Below the pieces are notes generated by a model that was not told the DNA's origin, ran no database searches, and saw only the letters and a program-made list of their open reading frames with translations. Below are positions 18,262-26,037 of a stretch of 64,000 nt of DNA, piece after piece. Position 1 is the stretch's first letter. Each line of letters opens with the position of its first letter. Made by a program: the position numbers and the translations under genes. The stretch is from Verrucomicrobiales bacterium (GTDB lineage Bacteria > Verrucomicrobiota > Verrucomicrobiia > Limisphaerales > J093), in NCBI GenBank assembly GCA_024233305.1, contig JACKPV010000037.1, positions 58,046-122,045 of the forward strand, read 5' to 3'.

Positions 18262-21117
18262 TTATTCGGCCAGGGTCAGTCGATAGAAGTGGCAAGAGCC
18301 CTCTGCCGCTCCCGTATCCAGAAACTCAAACATACCGTTGGCTCCTGCCGTAAAATCCGCGCCGCCAGGCAAGGGAATCCAGGTGAGCAGGTCGCCCGAA
18401 ACCTCGACCCGGTAGGTTCGGCCCGGCACGCCGACCATCCGAACCTGACAGCCGTCGGGTCCCGGAGTGATGGACACCAGGTTCGCGGCCATCTGGTTTC
18501 GCGTGCGGACATTGATCGTGACCGTCGCCGTGTCGGTCAAACCACACTGATCGCTCGCGGTGTATTCGAAGCTATCCGGACCGTCGTAGCCGGCGGGCGG
18601 TTCGTAGTGGATCCGGCCGTTAACCAAGTTGACCGTGCCCCCCTGAGCCGACGTGCCGCCGGGCAGCCCTAACGTAAGCGAACCGCCTTCCGGATCGACG
18701 TCGTTCTTGAGCAGTTTCTGCGGATGGATATCCAGGGCATGCTCCGCCAAACCGCCGAGGCTGTCGTCCTGCGCGACCGGCGGCTGCGTGTTCTCCTCAA
18801 TCAAGACGACGGTGCCGTCCTGGCCAGACTCCCAGCCCGTTCCACCCGTCGCATGCACCACCAAGGGGCCGATGGAACAGGTGGCGTAAATCGCGATCCG
18901 ACCGCCGCCGCCACCACCGTATGACGAGGATACGCCAGCGGCGCCTCCGTCTGCGGTGATGGTCCCTGTTCCCCCAAGAGATTCACAGGTGACCCACACA
19001 CTCCCACCCGAACCGCCTGCACCGCCCTGCACTCCTCCGTCGACCCTCAGGGTTCCGTTCAGCACGAACTGTCCCAGAATGGTCAGCCGGATGGCTCCGC
19101 CGCCGGGTCCTCCGTCACCATTCACCTGATAAAGGGAGCTGGCCCCGCCACTTCCCAAGTTGACGGGTTCGAGTTGTGAACCGTATGTCGCACCGATTAC
19201 CCCGAGCGCTGCCACACTACCTCCACGGCCCCCTTGTCCGCCGTGTCCCGCCCCGCCGACTCGCTCTACGACTTGGAAGGGATCTGGTGGCGGAGGCGTT
19301 CCTTGTCCTTGCCCTGCGGGAAAGCCTCGATAGGAGGCATCGATGCGCCCCAGCGCGGCAACTGTCAGATTCCCGTTCACCTGCAGGTGAAGTGGGCTAC
19401 CTGTTGGATGGGAGACGAAGCCAAAAGGTCCGACCTCAACATCCATGTTGAGGATCGTGTGGCCAGCGAACTCCGTCGCGCTGACTGGCTGACTGCCATG
19501 GTCGCGGTTCTGAATCAGCAGATGCCCTGGGGCGCTTCCAGCCAGCTTCGTATAGATCGTCCCCGCCGACCCGAAGCCATACCCACCTCCCCCTACCGCC
19601 GTCAGCGAACCGGTATGCAGATTCTCGTCGCAGTAGAGCGCGATTCGTCCACCACCGCCGCCGCCGTAAGAACTGCCCGTGGTTGCCCCGTCGGCACTGA
19701 TCCGACCCGTGCCTGAAAGTTGACTGCACTCGATCCACAGACTGCCCCCTGAGCCACCGCCAGCGCCGGCCGAGAAACCGTCGGCAGTCAGATCGCCCTC
19801 TACAACGAGTTGGCCACCGACCGTGAGTCTGACGGCGCCGCCTCCCGGCCCGCCGTCGTTTCGAATATTCTGCGTGCCCCACGTGTGTCCCCCACCGCTA
19901 CCCAAGTCATCGGGCTGGGTGATCGAACCGTAGCTCTGGCCGACAATCGGGCAGCTGTTGCCCTGGCCGCCCAATCCGCCATAGCCAGCGCCGCTGTTTC
20001 GCTCGCACGTCGAGCCGGGCGACCCCGGCCCGGTCCCCGGCGCATATCCCCGGCCCGACACGTCAATCCGGCTGCCGGTCTCGATGCGGGCATCTCCGAC
20101 GACATTCACGCATAGGCCCGCGGTGTCGCCTGCGGCGTGGGTGAGCACGGCGCCGTTGCGCAGTTCGAGCGAGGCGAAGTTCAGACAACCGCTGCCGGTG
20201 ACTTCGGCGCCGTCGATGATGAGTTCAACGCCGTCAAACGCCGGATCATCCCCGCTGATGACGGTATCCTCGTCGATCACGATCGGACCGTCCGGCGGCG
20301 GGGGAGTTGCGCCAATCGTGAACTCGACCTCCGTGCGGTAGTTCCAATACTGATGGCCAAAAGCGGCTCCCTCCCATTCAGTATCCGTGCCGAAATAGCC
20401 GCTGCTGAAATTCACCGTGGCACGGTAAGTCTCCCCGTCGATGAACGTTCCTGCCGGGACCGTGAACGAAGTGTCCGTGCCAGCCAAAGCACCGCCGGCC
20501 ACCCACCCTGAAGGCCCGGAAACGTCGAACGGGATGTACCCCGTCGGATTCTGCCAGGCGGCCCACTCGAAGGTGAAATCCGTGGCTGGATCGATGCTCT
20601 GGATGGCCTCGAAGTTGGTGAAGACGGGGATCTGCCCCGGTTCCGGAGCGGTGAACGTGATGGTGCCTTGCTCGCCATCGAGCCAACCGCCAAGGACTGT
20701 GAAGTCGAAGACTCCATCCGGCGGCCAGTCCGCCAGCAGGTCGGCCCGACTCGGGTAGTTCAGACGCCCCCACCAATCGTGCCGCTCTTCGAAGTACGGT
20801 TCTTCATACCCCCCCCATTCGTCTTCCACCCACTCCGACCATTCGTGCCAGTAGTAGTACCCATTCATCGGAATCGACACGACCGGCCCTTCGACGGTAA
20901 CGTCGTCAACGTAGTCCCACGCTATGCCAACGCCGGCCCCCACCACCCATTCCACCGAGTCGCTGTGGACGAAAGCGGGGTTCGCCGAGGTCTGGCGCCA
21001 GAGCGCGTTCTTGTCCGCGAAGAACCAGTTCACCTGGGCATGCGCTCCGATTGGGAGGAGGGTAACCGCGCAGCAGACCACCCATCGCCGGAAACAGTGT
21101 CCGAAACACGTTTTCAT
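18262..21117 (-). CDS. Large exported glycine-rich protein with duplicated module
   Basis: 951 residues with a signal peptide (CCAVTLLPIGAHA). Residues ~30-280 form an aromatic-rich N-terminal domain of no recognised family. A module of about 245 residues then occurs twice: matching landmarks are GGPGGGAVRLTV (~422) and GGPGGGAIRLTI (~667), and YGGGGGGRIALY (~485) and YGGGGGGRIAIY (~732). Residues ~770-870 look like an Ig/cadherin-like tandem domain (PPVAQDD ... GYDGPDSFEYTASD ... TATVTINV). The last ~70 residues resemble the ArgTyr-rich beta tail common at the ends of verrucomicrobial surface proteins (YRVEVSGDLLTWIPL). Likely a surface or matrix protein, co-transcribed with the PEP-CTERM protein. 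Confidence 0.8.
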   Translation of the reverse strand: MKTCFGHCFRRWVVCCAVTLLPIGAHAQVNWFFADKNALWRQTSANPAFVHSDSVEWVVGAGVGIAWDYVDDVTVEGPVVSIPMNGYYYWHEWSEWVEDEWGGYEEPYFEERHDWWGRLNYPSRADLLADWPPDGVFDFTVLGGWLDGEQGTITFTAPEPGQIPVFTNFEAIQSIDPATDFTFEWAAWQNPTGYIPFDVSGPSGWVAGGALAGTDTSFTVPAGTFIDGETYRATVNFSSGYFGTDTEWEGAAFGHQYWNYRTEVEFTIGATPPPPDGPIVIDEDTVISGDDPAFDGVELIIDGAEVTGSGCLNFASLELRNGAVLTHAAGDTAGLCVNVVGDARIETGSRIDVSGRGYAPGTGPGSPGSTCERNSGAGYGGLGGQGNSCPIVGQSYGSITQPDDLGSGGGHTWGTQNIRNDGGPGGGAVRLTVGGQLVVEGDLTADGFSAGAGGGSGGSLWIECSQLSGTGRISADGATTGSSYGGGGGGRIALYCDENLHTGSLTAVGGGGYGFGSAGTIYTKLAGSAPGHLLIQNRDHGSQPVSATEFAGHTILNMDVEVGPFGFVSHPTGSPLHLQVNGNLTVAALGRIDASYRGFPAGQGQGTPPPPDPFQVVERVGGAGHGGQGGRGGSVAALGVIGATYGSQLEPVNLGSGGASSLYQVNGDGGPGGGAIRLTILGQFVLNGTLRVDGGVQGGAGGSGGSVWVTCESLGGTGTITADGGAAGVSSSYGGGGGGRIAIYATCSIGPLVVHATGGTGWESGQDGTVVLIEENTQPPVAQDDSLGGLAEHALDIHPQKLLKNDVDPEGGSLTLGLPGGTSAQGGTVNLVNGRIHYEPPAGYDGPDSFEYTASDQCGLTDTATVTINVRTRNQMAANLVSITPGPDGCQVRMVGVPGRTYRVEVSGDLLTWIPLPGGADFTAGANGMFEFLDTGAAEGSCHFYRLTLAE

Positions 21118-21296
21118 CAGTCGGGTAAACGGAAAAAGTCCGGATTTGTGTCATGGAAAATGAAGAAAAGTTGATGAGATCCTTGGCCGGATGGCTGCGA
21201 GGCATGCCTCAACATACGCAAACCATTGTCCGGGAATTGGTTCGGTGGGGTGCAGAATTCTAGCGAAACCGGTCGTGCTTGGTGCCGGGCTCTTGG

Positions 21297-21447
21297 AATT
21301 GAATTCACTCTGGAACCGCAGATGAACGCGGATGAACGCGGATAAGTGACTTATGCCGAGGTTCTAACGCTTCCGTGGATCCGCCCCCAATCGGTGAAGC
21401 ACGAAGATGGCGCAAGTCACAGGAGATCCGTCCATCCGTGGTTCAAT
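21297..21447. repeat. GGAT-arm inverted repeat element, copy 2
   Basis: Left arm 21297-21345 (GAATTCAC, then repeated GATGAACGCGGAT units) and right arm 21424-21447 (ATCCGTCCATCCGTGGTT). Inside is a smaller inverted pair, AAGTGACTTATGCC and GGCGCAAGTCAC. As with copy 1, the right arm runs directly into a hairpin-chain repeat. Confidence 0.5.
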
Positions 21448-21700
21448 TCTCCGGGAACGCAACGGTGCGACCGCCCGGCAGGACGCTTGAGAATTCATCG
21501 CTGGGCCTTGGCGGGCAAGCGGAACAAGTCCCACCGGGGACGAAACAACGGAAGCGCCAAGACCGGGAAACTCGGTCCGGAGACATCTTGGGTGACAAGG
21601 CCCCGTGTCTTCTGTCGCCCCTCGCGGGACTGGCGGCGGTTGGCCGGCGGGGATCCCACCGTTGAAACGTTGGGCGGTTCTCGGGGCGCCCCGGGCAGGA
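21443..21700. repeat. Hairpin-chain repeat, copy 2
   Basis: Aligns with 16961-17215 from TTCAATTC through the final palindrome. The first hairpin has lost its 5' arm. The third hairpin (21562-21576) keeps its stem although bases changed: ACCGGG/CTCGGT here against ACCAAG/CTTGGT in copy 1. The final palindrome (21656-21675) carries one mismatch. It ends about 75 bases before the sigma factor gene. Confidence 0.7.
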
Positions 21701-21774
21701 CCATCGCTGTGGGGGGCTTTCCGCCGCGGTGAGTTTCGCATTGCCGGGCAGGGGGATTTGGTCATCATCGCCGC

Positions 21775-22521
21775 ATGGGGCGCGGTGTGCCGGATCAGGG
21801 AGTTGACGCGCGGTCTTCGCTGTTTCCCACCACTCATTGGTCAGTGGTGCTCGGGGCGGGCGAGCGGGCGGAGGAAGCGTTGTCGCGGCTTTGCGAGGCC
21901 TATCGTCCGCCGATCTACGCCTACCTGATGGCCCTTGGCCATGACCATCACGAGACTTCCGATTTCGTTCAGGGCTTCTTTGTTCATCTGCTGCGCCCGG
22001 CAACCCTTGCCCGGCTGAACGCCCCGAACGGCCGTTTCCGCGCCTTCCTCCTCACCACGCTCCAGAACTACGTCCGGGACCGCATCGACCACCGGCGCGC
22101 CCGGAAACGCGGCGGCGACGCGGCGCACCTGTCCTTGGAAACCCCGGACGGGATGCGCGTCGAAGGCGGCGTGGTCGGGCAGTTGACGCCGGAGCAGTGG
22201 TTTGATCGCAAGTGGGGGGAAACCGTGGTGAAGCGGGCCCTGGCCCGGGTGCGCGAGGAGGTGGCGCAGGCCGGTCGCGGCGACCTGTTTGCCGCGCTGC
22301 TGCCGTTGCTTTACCGGGACCCGGACGCCCTTCCGTACGACGAACTGGCACGAACGACGGGGCTGACCGCGGGGGCGTTGCGAAATGCCAAAAGCCGCAT
22401 CTTGCGACGGTTGCGTCAGTTGATTCGCGAAGAGCTTGCGTTGACCCTCCCGCCCGAGGTGGATCTCGATGAAGAACTTCGATACCTGATGACGGTGATG
22501 GGCGGGCCGGGGCTCCTCTGA
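21775..22521 (+). CDS. ECF-type RNA polymerase sigma factor
   Basis: A 248-residue protein. FPTTHWSVVLGAG near the N-terminus is the signature of a sigma-factor group abundant in Verrucomicrobiota and Planctomycetes. The sigma region 2 helices (LCEAYRPPIYAYLMALGHDHHETSDFVQGFFVHLL) and region 4 helix-turn-helix (LPYDELARTTGLTAGALRNAKSRILRRLRQLIREEL) are both present. Members often control, or are controlled by, WD40 Ser/Thr kinases; no kinase gene is adjacent to this copy. Its stop codon TGA (22519-22521) shares its last base with the first base of a palindromic element. Confidence 0.9.
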   Translation: MGRGVPDQGVDARSSLFPTTHWSVVLGAGERAEEALSRLCEAYRPPIYAYLMALGHDHHETSDFVQGFFVHLLRPATLARLNAPNGRFRAFLLTTLQNYVRDRIDHRRARKRGGDAAHLSLETPDGMRVEGGVVGQLTPEQWFDRKWGETVVKRALARVREEVAQAGRGDLFAALLPLLYRDPDALPYDELARTTGLTAGALRNAKSRILRRLRQLIREELALTLPPEVDLDEELRYLMTVMGGPGLL

Positions 22522-22716
22522 GCCGTAACGATTCAGTGAGTCGTAGCCGCCGACGTGCAGTCGGCGCATGATTCGGCTGGGATAGGGCTGCCGGTTACCG
22601 AGGGCGACGATTCACCGAAAGGTGACTGCTGATCGGAATCGGCGAGCCCGCGTAAGCGCTTGGATTTCAGCGCCGACTACACGTCGGCGGCTACCCCGTG
22701 TTGAATCGATACGGCT
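22521..22716. repeat. 196-bp palindromic MITE-like element, best copy
   Basis: Two 47-base arms (22521-22567 and 22670-22716) are inverted repeats. The outer block AGCCGTAACGATTCA pairs with TGAATCGATACGGCT (one mismatch) and the inner block GTAGCCGCCGACGTG...GTCGGCGC pairs with its complement with a single C/T difference. The middle ~100 bases contain no gene. Related copies are at 2947-3122 (whole) and 57038-57104 (one arm). Confidence 0.8.
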
Positions 22717-22764
22717 GAGGTTCCGGGATCGGCCGGAAGTCCGCGCCCTCGGATTCGGGGCCGA

Positions 22765-23238
22765 CTACATCCCCAAGCGCGCGAGTTCCTGTTCCAGTGC
22801 GCCCTGGAATTCCTGCATGTCAGCGGCGGAGGGCCGGTAGCCCTTCTGGGCGGGTGAGAGCCCCAGGCGTCCGAGCTGGTCGACATACCAGGAGCCCGTC
22901 TGGCCGTCACTGAAGGTGACCTGTCCGCTGACCAGGGCGCCGGGCCGGGCGAGTTGGTCCACGGTTACAGAAACTCCTGCGGCGCCTTCGTTTGGCTTTC
23001 GAGGGTCATTTCCCGCAGCCGGAGCCTGGGCGGCGGGGGCGGGTGCCGCCGCAGGTTCCACCGCGGCGGGTTCGGGGTCTTTGGGGAGCAGATCCAACTC
23101 GCTGACCAGCAGCTTGACCTCCATGTAGGTCAACCGCGCGCCGAACTCCTGTTCGATGCGGGTCTGAATCTCCGCCAGCTTCGAACCAGCAGCCAGCCAG
23201 GCGGCAACCTGCCTTTTCTGTGCCTCATCAAGCTCCAT
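22765..23238 (-). CDS. Conserved small protein divergent from recA
   Basis: 157 residues from the ATG at 23238 (MELDEAQKRQVAAWLAAGSKLAEIQTRIEQEF), chosen because upstream residues are not helix-like and overlap the recA promoter. The N-terminal ~55 residues read as a helix-turn-helix-like domain (LAEIQTRIEQEFGARLTYMEVKLLVSELDL). An alanine/proline linker follows, then a C-terminal domain (VTVDQLARPGALVSGQVTFSDGQTGSWYVDQLGRLGL). I recall such proteins next to recA in Verrucomicrobiota, with no known function. Confidence 0.75.
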   Translation of the reverse strand: MELDEAQKRQVAAWLAAGSKLAEIQTRIEQEFGARLTYMEVKLLVSELDLLPKDPEPAAVEPAAAPAPAAQAPAAGNDPRKPNEGAAGVSVTVDQLARPGALVSGQVTFSDGQTGSWYVDQLGRLGLSPAQKGYRPSAADMQEFQGALEQELARLGM

Positions 23239-23344
23239 AGCGCCGGCCAGCCTAGCGCACGGTTCGGACGGCGTCGAGCCGCTCGCTGCACGATTTCGCG
23301 ACTCGACGACGCAGGCGGCAACGGCGAAGGTCAGTTCCTGACGG

Positions 23345-23373
23345 TTGACGGCGGTTGCAGAAACCGCTATATC
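23345..23373 (+). promoter_or_regulatory. Likely recA promoter (sigma-70 type)
   Basis: TTGACG at 23345-23350 and TATATC at 23368-23373 are separated by exactly 17 bases. The predicted start of transcription falls about 20 bases before the recA ATG at 23400. The stretch 23368-23399 is strikingly AT-rich compared with its surroundings. No LexA-like operator was recognised. Confidence 0.5.
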
Positions 23374-23399
23374 TAGTTTCAGTTTTAAGCACAATTAGC

Positions 23400-24470
23400 A
23401 TGCCACCCAAAGCATCCGATAAAGCGTCGTCCGCCGCGAGCAAGGCCGGGGCTGACGAGTCCAAGGTCGCGGGCGCCCGGCAGCGAGACCTCGACGCCGC
23501 GATTTCCACGATCACCAAGGCCTACGGCGAAGGCAGCATCATGCGCCTCGGAGATGCCCGGGCGCAGGTGAAGATCGACGTCATCCCGACCGGCGCCCTG
23601 TCGCTGGACCTGGCGCTGGGGGTGGGCGGCATTCCCCGGGGACGGGTGGTCGAGATCTACGGCCCCGAATCCTCGGGCAAAACCACCGTCATGCTCCACG
23701 TCATTGCCAACGCGCAGAAGGCGGGCGGTCTGGCGGCGTTCATCGACGCGGAGCACGCGCTTGACCCCGGGTATGCCAAGCGGCTGGGCGTGAACCTCGA
23801 CGATCTGCTGGTCTCCCAACCCGACAGCGGCGAGGAAGCACTCACCATCTGCGAAACCCTGGCGCGCAGCAACGCGTTGGACGTCATCGTGATCGATTCC
23901 GTGGCGGCGTTGGTCCCGAAGGCCGAACTCGAGGGCGAGATGGGCATGGCCACGATGGGCATGCAGGCCCGGTTGATGAGCCAGGCCCTGCGCAAGCTTA
24001 CTTCGATCCTCGCCAAGGCCCGGACCACCTGCATCTTCACCAACCAGATCCGGGAGAAGGTCGGGGTGATGTTCGGCAATCCCGAGACGACGCCGGGCGG
24101 CAAAGCACTCAAGTTCTATGCCAGTGTCCGCATCGACATCCGGCGCCGGGATGTCCTGAAGGACAGCACCGGCAGTTCCATCGGCAACCATGTCCGCGCC
24201 AAGATTGTGAAGAACAAGGTTGCGCCGCCGTTTGCCGAAGCCGAGTTCGACATCTTCTTCAACCACGGCATCAACCGCGAAGGCAGCGTGCTCGAAGCCG
24301 GCCTTGCCGCGGGTGTCGTGGACAAGAAGGGGGCCTGGATCCAGTTCAACGGCGAGTTGATCGGGCAGGGACGCGAGGCCGCCCAACGCGCCCTGGGCGA
24401 GAAGCCGGAGTTGGTCCAGCAAATCACCGACGCCATCATGGCGAAGCGCGCGGAAGCCCAGGGGGCGTAG
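23400..24470 (+). CDS. recA: Recombinase RecA
   Basis: A 356-residue protein, standard RecA length. The Walker A motif GPESSGKT lies at 88-95. The Walker B/loop region IVIDSVAALVPKAELEGEMG, MGMQARLMSQALRKLT (loop L1 neighbourhood) and IFTNQIREKVGVMFGNPETTPGG (loop L2) are all intact. The C-terminus IQFNGELIGQGREAAQRALGEKPEL is family-like. It binds single-stranded DNA, drives strand exchange and triggers the SOS response. The ATG at 23400 follows an AT-rich promoter; an in-frame codon at 23355 lies inside that promoter and was rejected. Confidence 0.98.
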   Translation: MPPKASDKASSAASKAGADESKVAGARQRDLDAAISTITKAYGEGSIMRLGDARAQVKIDVIPTGALSLDLALGVGGIPRGRVVEIYGPESSGKTTVMLHVIANAQKAGGLAAFIDAEHALDPGYAKRLGVNLDDLLVSQPDSGEEALTICETLARSNALDVIVIDSVAALVPKAELEGEMGMATMGMQARLMSQALRKLTSILAKARTTCIFTNQIREKVGVMFGNPETTPGGKALKFYASVRIDIRRRDVLKDSTGSSIGNHVRAKIVKNKVAPPFAEAEFDIFFNHGINREGSVLEAGLAAGVVDKKGAWIQFNGELIGQGREAAQRALGEKPELVQQITDAIMAKRAEAQGA

Positions 24471-25249
24471 CGTTCCCGGTCGGCAAGGCGTGCGGGTTCC
24501 CTGTCCGACGGCAGTTGCGCCCCGCTTTCCAGCGGAAGTCCGCCGGGTGTTGGAGAGCGTGGGTCGCATCGATTACTTCGACGATCCGGCCAGGGAGCAG
24601 GGGTGGATCCCGAGGCGCGTCTGCGCTTCCGCCAACCCCACAGTCGACCATTGATGAAGTCCCTCAAGGAGTGGGCAGAACTCGCGGGCAACCGGGTGGA
24701 ACCGTACAGCCGCCCGGGCGAAGCCATCGGGTTCATGCGCCGCCATCGACGCGTTGTGGTGGTGGTTCGTAACGAAACAGCCGGGGGATCTGAGGCCGCG
24801 GGTGGAGACGATGCCGCTGGACGCGCACCCGGATGTAAGGCAGTCAGCACGTCGCATGTTGGACCGTCTCAACCGCTGAACCGCATCCATCCGGTTGAGT
24901 CCCCCTCGACGGCACCGGGGAACCAGGAGCGAAAAGGCAGCCCACAATGGCGGTGGAAGTCTGCCGCGGATGCCCACCGAACGCGGTGTGGCAGCGGGAC
25001 TCGAGTGGTTCCGTAAACGTGCCCGCTCCCTCACGGCTGGAGCGCCCGAATCAGAGGCCGAAGCGCATCGCCTCGCCATTCACGGTCTGGAAGCCGCCCG
25101 CTGCCTGCCCCGGCGCCGTTTGGGAATGCGCCGGGGGGCGTGTGGCATTGCGTCCGCGGGGCGCATAGTGGATAGTCGGCCAACTTATCCGCCATGAACA
25201 TCGACGGACAACGCCGCGAAGGCCGACGCAACCCTACGCGTTGAGTTTG
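24471..25249. other. Intergenic region holding an IS66 remnant
   Basis: About 780 bases between recA and the second sigma factor gene. Apart from the transposase remnant described separately, no gene was supported; remaining open frames are proline/arginine-rich. No terminator hairpin with a T tract was found after recA. Confidence 0.4.
24547..24790 (+). pseudogene. Degenerate IS66-family transposase fragment
   Basis: In one frame (24547-24600) the translation VLESVGRIDYFDDPAREQG, and in a second frame (24603-24790) DPEARLRFRQPHSRPLMKSLKEWAELAGNRVEPYSRPGEAIGFMRRH, together resemble the C-terminal part of IS66 transposases: (A/V)LExVxRIYxxExxAR, then LxxRQxHSxPLMxxLKxWL...VxPxSxLGxAIxYMLxHW. 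A frameshift separates the two halves and the expected following residues (the LDNN region) are absent. The fragment is a dead relic. Assignment rests on pattern similarity from memory. Confidence 0.55.
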
Positions 25250-25981
25250 ATGAACGAGGAAGCATCCCGATCGGCAACGTTCGCCACCACCCATTGGAGC
25301 GTGGTCATCAGGGCCGGCGAATTGGATCACGAGGCCGCGAAGACCGCCCTGACACACCTTTGTCAGCGGTATTGGTATCCGCTCTACTACTTTGTGCGGC
25401 GCAAGGGTCTCGGGGCCGAGGAGGCGCAGGATCTGACGCAGGCCTTTTTCGCGGACTTTCTGGCGCGGAACCAGGTGTCCCATGCGGATCCCGCGCGCGG
25501 ACGCTTCCGATCCTTCGTGGTGGCCTCGCTCGAGAACTTCCTTCACAACGAATGGCGGCGGCGCACGGCCCTGAAACGCGGCGGTGGCGTTCTCCCCCTC
25601 TCCCTGGATGCGGAACGCGCCGAGGCCCGCTTCGCCGCCGAACCCCTCGACACCGAGTCACCGGACATCGCCTGTGCCCGTCAATGGGCCCGGACCCTGC
25701 TTCAGCAGACGGGCGAAACCCTGGAAGCCGAGTGGCGTCGCGACGGTCGTCTCGAACTATTCCAGGCGTTGCAGCAGCATCTCTGGGGGGATTCCGACTC
25801 TGTTCCCTACGCGGATCTGTGCCGCCGCCATGACCTGACCCCCGTGAATCTCCGGGTGACGTTCCACCGGTTGCGCCAACGTTACCGGGAACTGCTCCGC
25901 CAAGCCGTCGCGGAGACCGTCGCCGAGCCCGACGAAATCGACGATGAGCTTCGTTTCCTGATGCAGGTGGTCAGCCGGTAA
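25250..25981 (+). CDS. ECF-type RNA polymerase sigma factor
   Basis: A 243-residue protein from the ATG at 25250; a TTG at 25241 would add three residues. TTHWSVVIRAG near the start marks the same group as the factor at 21775. Region 2 (ALTHLCQRYWYPLYYFVRRKGLGAEEAQDLTQAFFADFL) and region 4 (VPYADLCRRHDLTPVNLRVTFHRLRQRYRELLRQAV) are complete. It precedes the WD40 kinase gene by 56-95 bases and is very likely co-transcribed with it: a typical sigma factor/kinase pair in this phylum. Confidence 0.9.
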   Translation: MNEEASRSATFATTHWSVVIRAGELDHEAAKTALTHLCQRYWYPLYYFVRRKGLGAEEAQDLTQAFFADFLARNQVSHADPARGRFRSFVVASLENFLHNEWRRRTALKRGGGVLPLSLDAERAEARFAAEPLDTESPDIACARQWARTLLQQTGETLEAEWRRDGRLELFQALQQHLWGDSDSVPYADLCRRHDLTPVNLRVTFHRLRQRYRELLRQAVAETVAEPDEIDDELRFLMQVVSR

Positions 25982-26037
25982 GCCGGACCACGCCCGCGGG
26001 GCAAGGTCAGGCGTAACATCTCGCGCAGGATCGCGTA

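Noticed and set aside
16961..21700. Possible CRISPR array in the repeat islands
   Set aside because: The repeats are hairpin modules of differing sequence, not identical direct repeats with regular spacers, and no cas gene is present.
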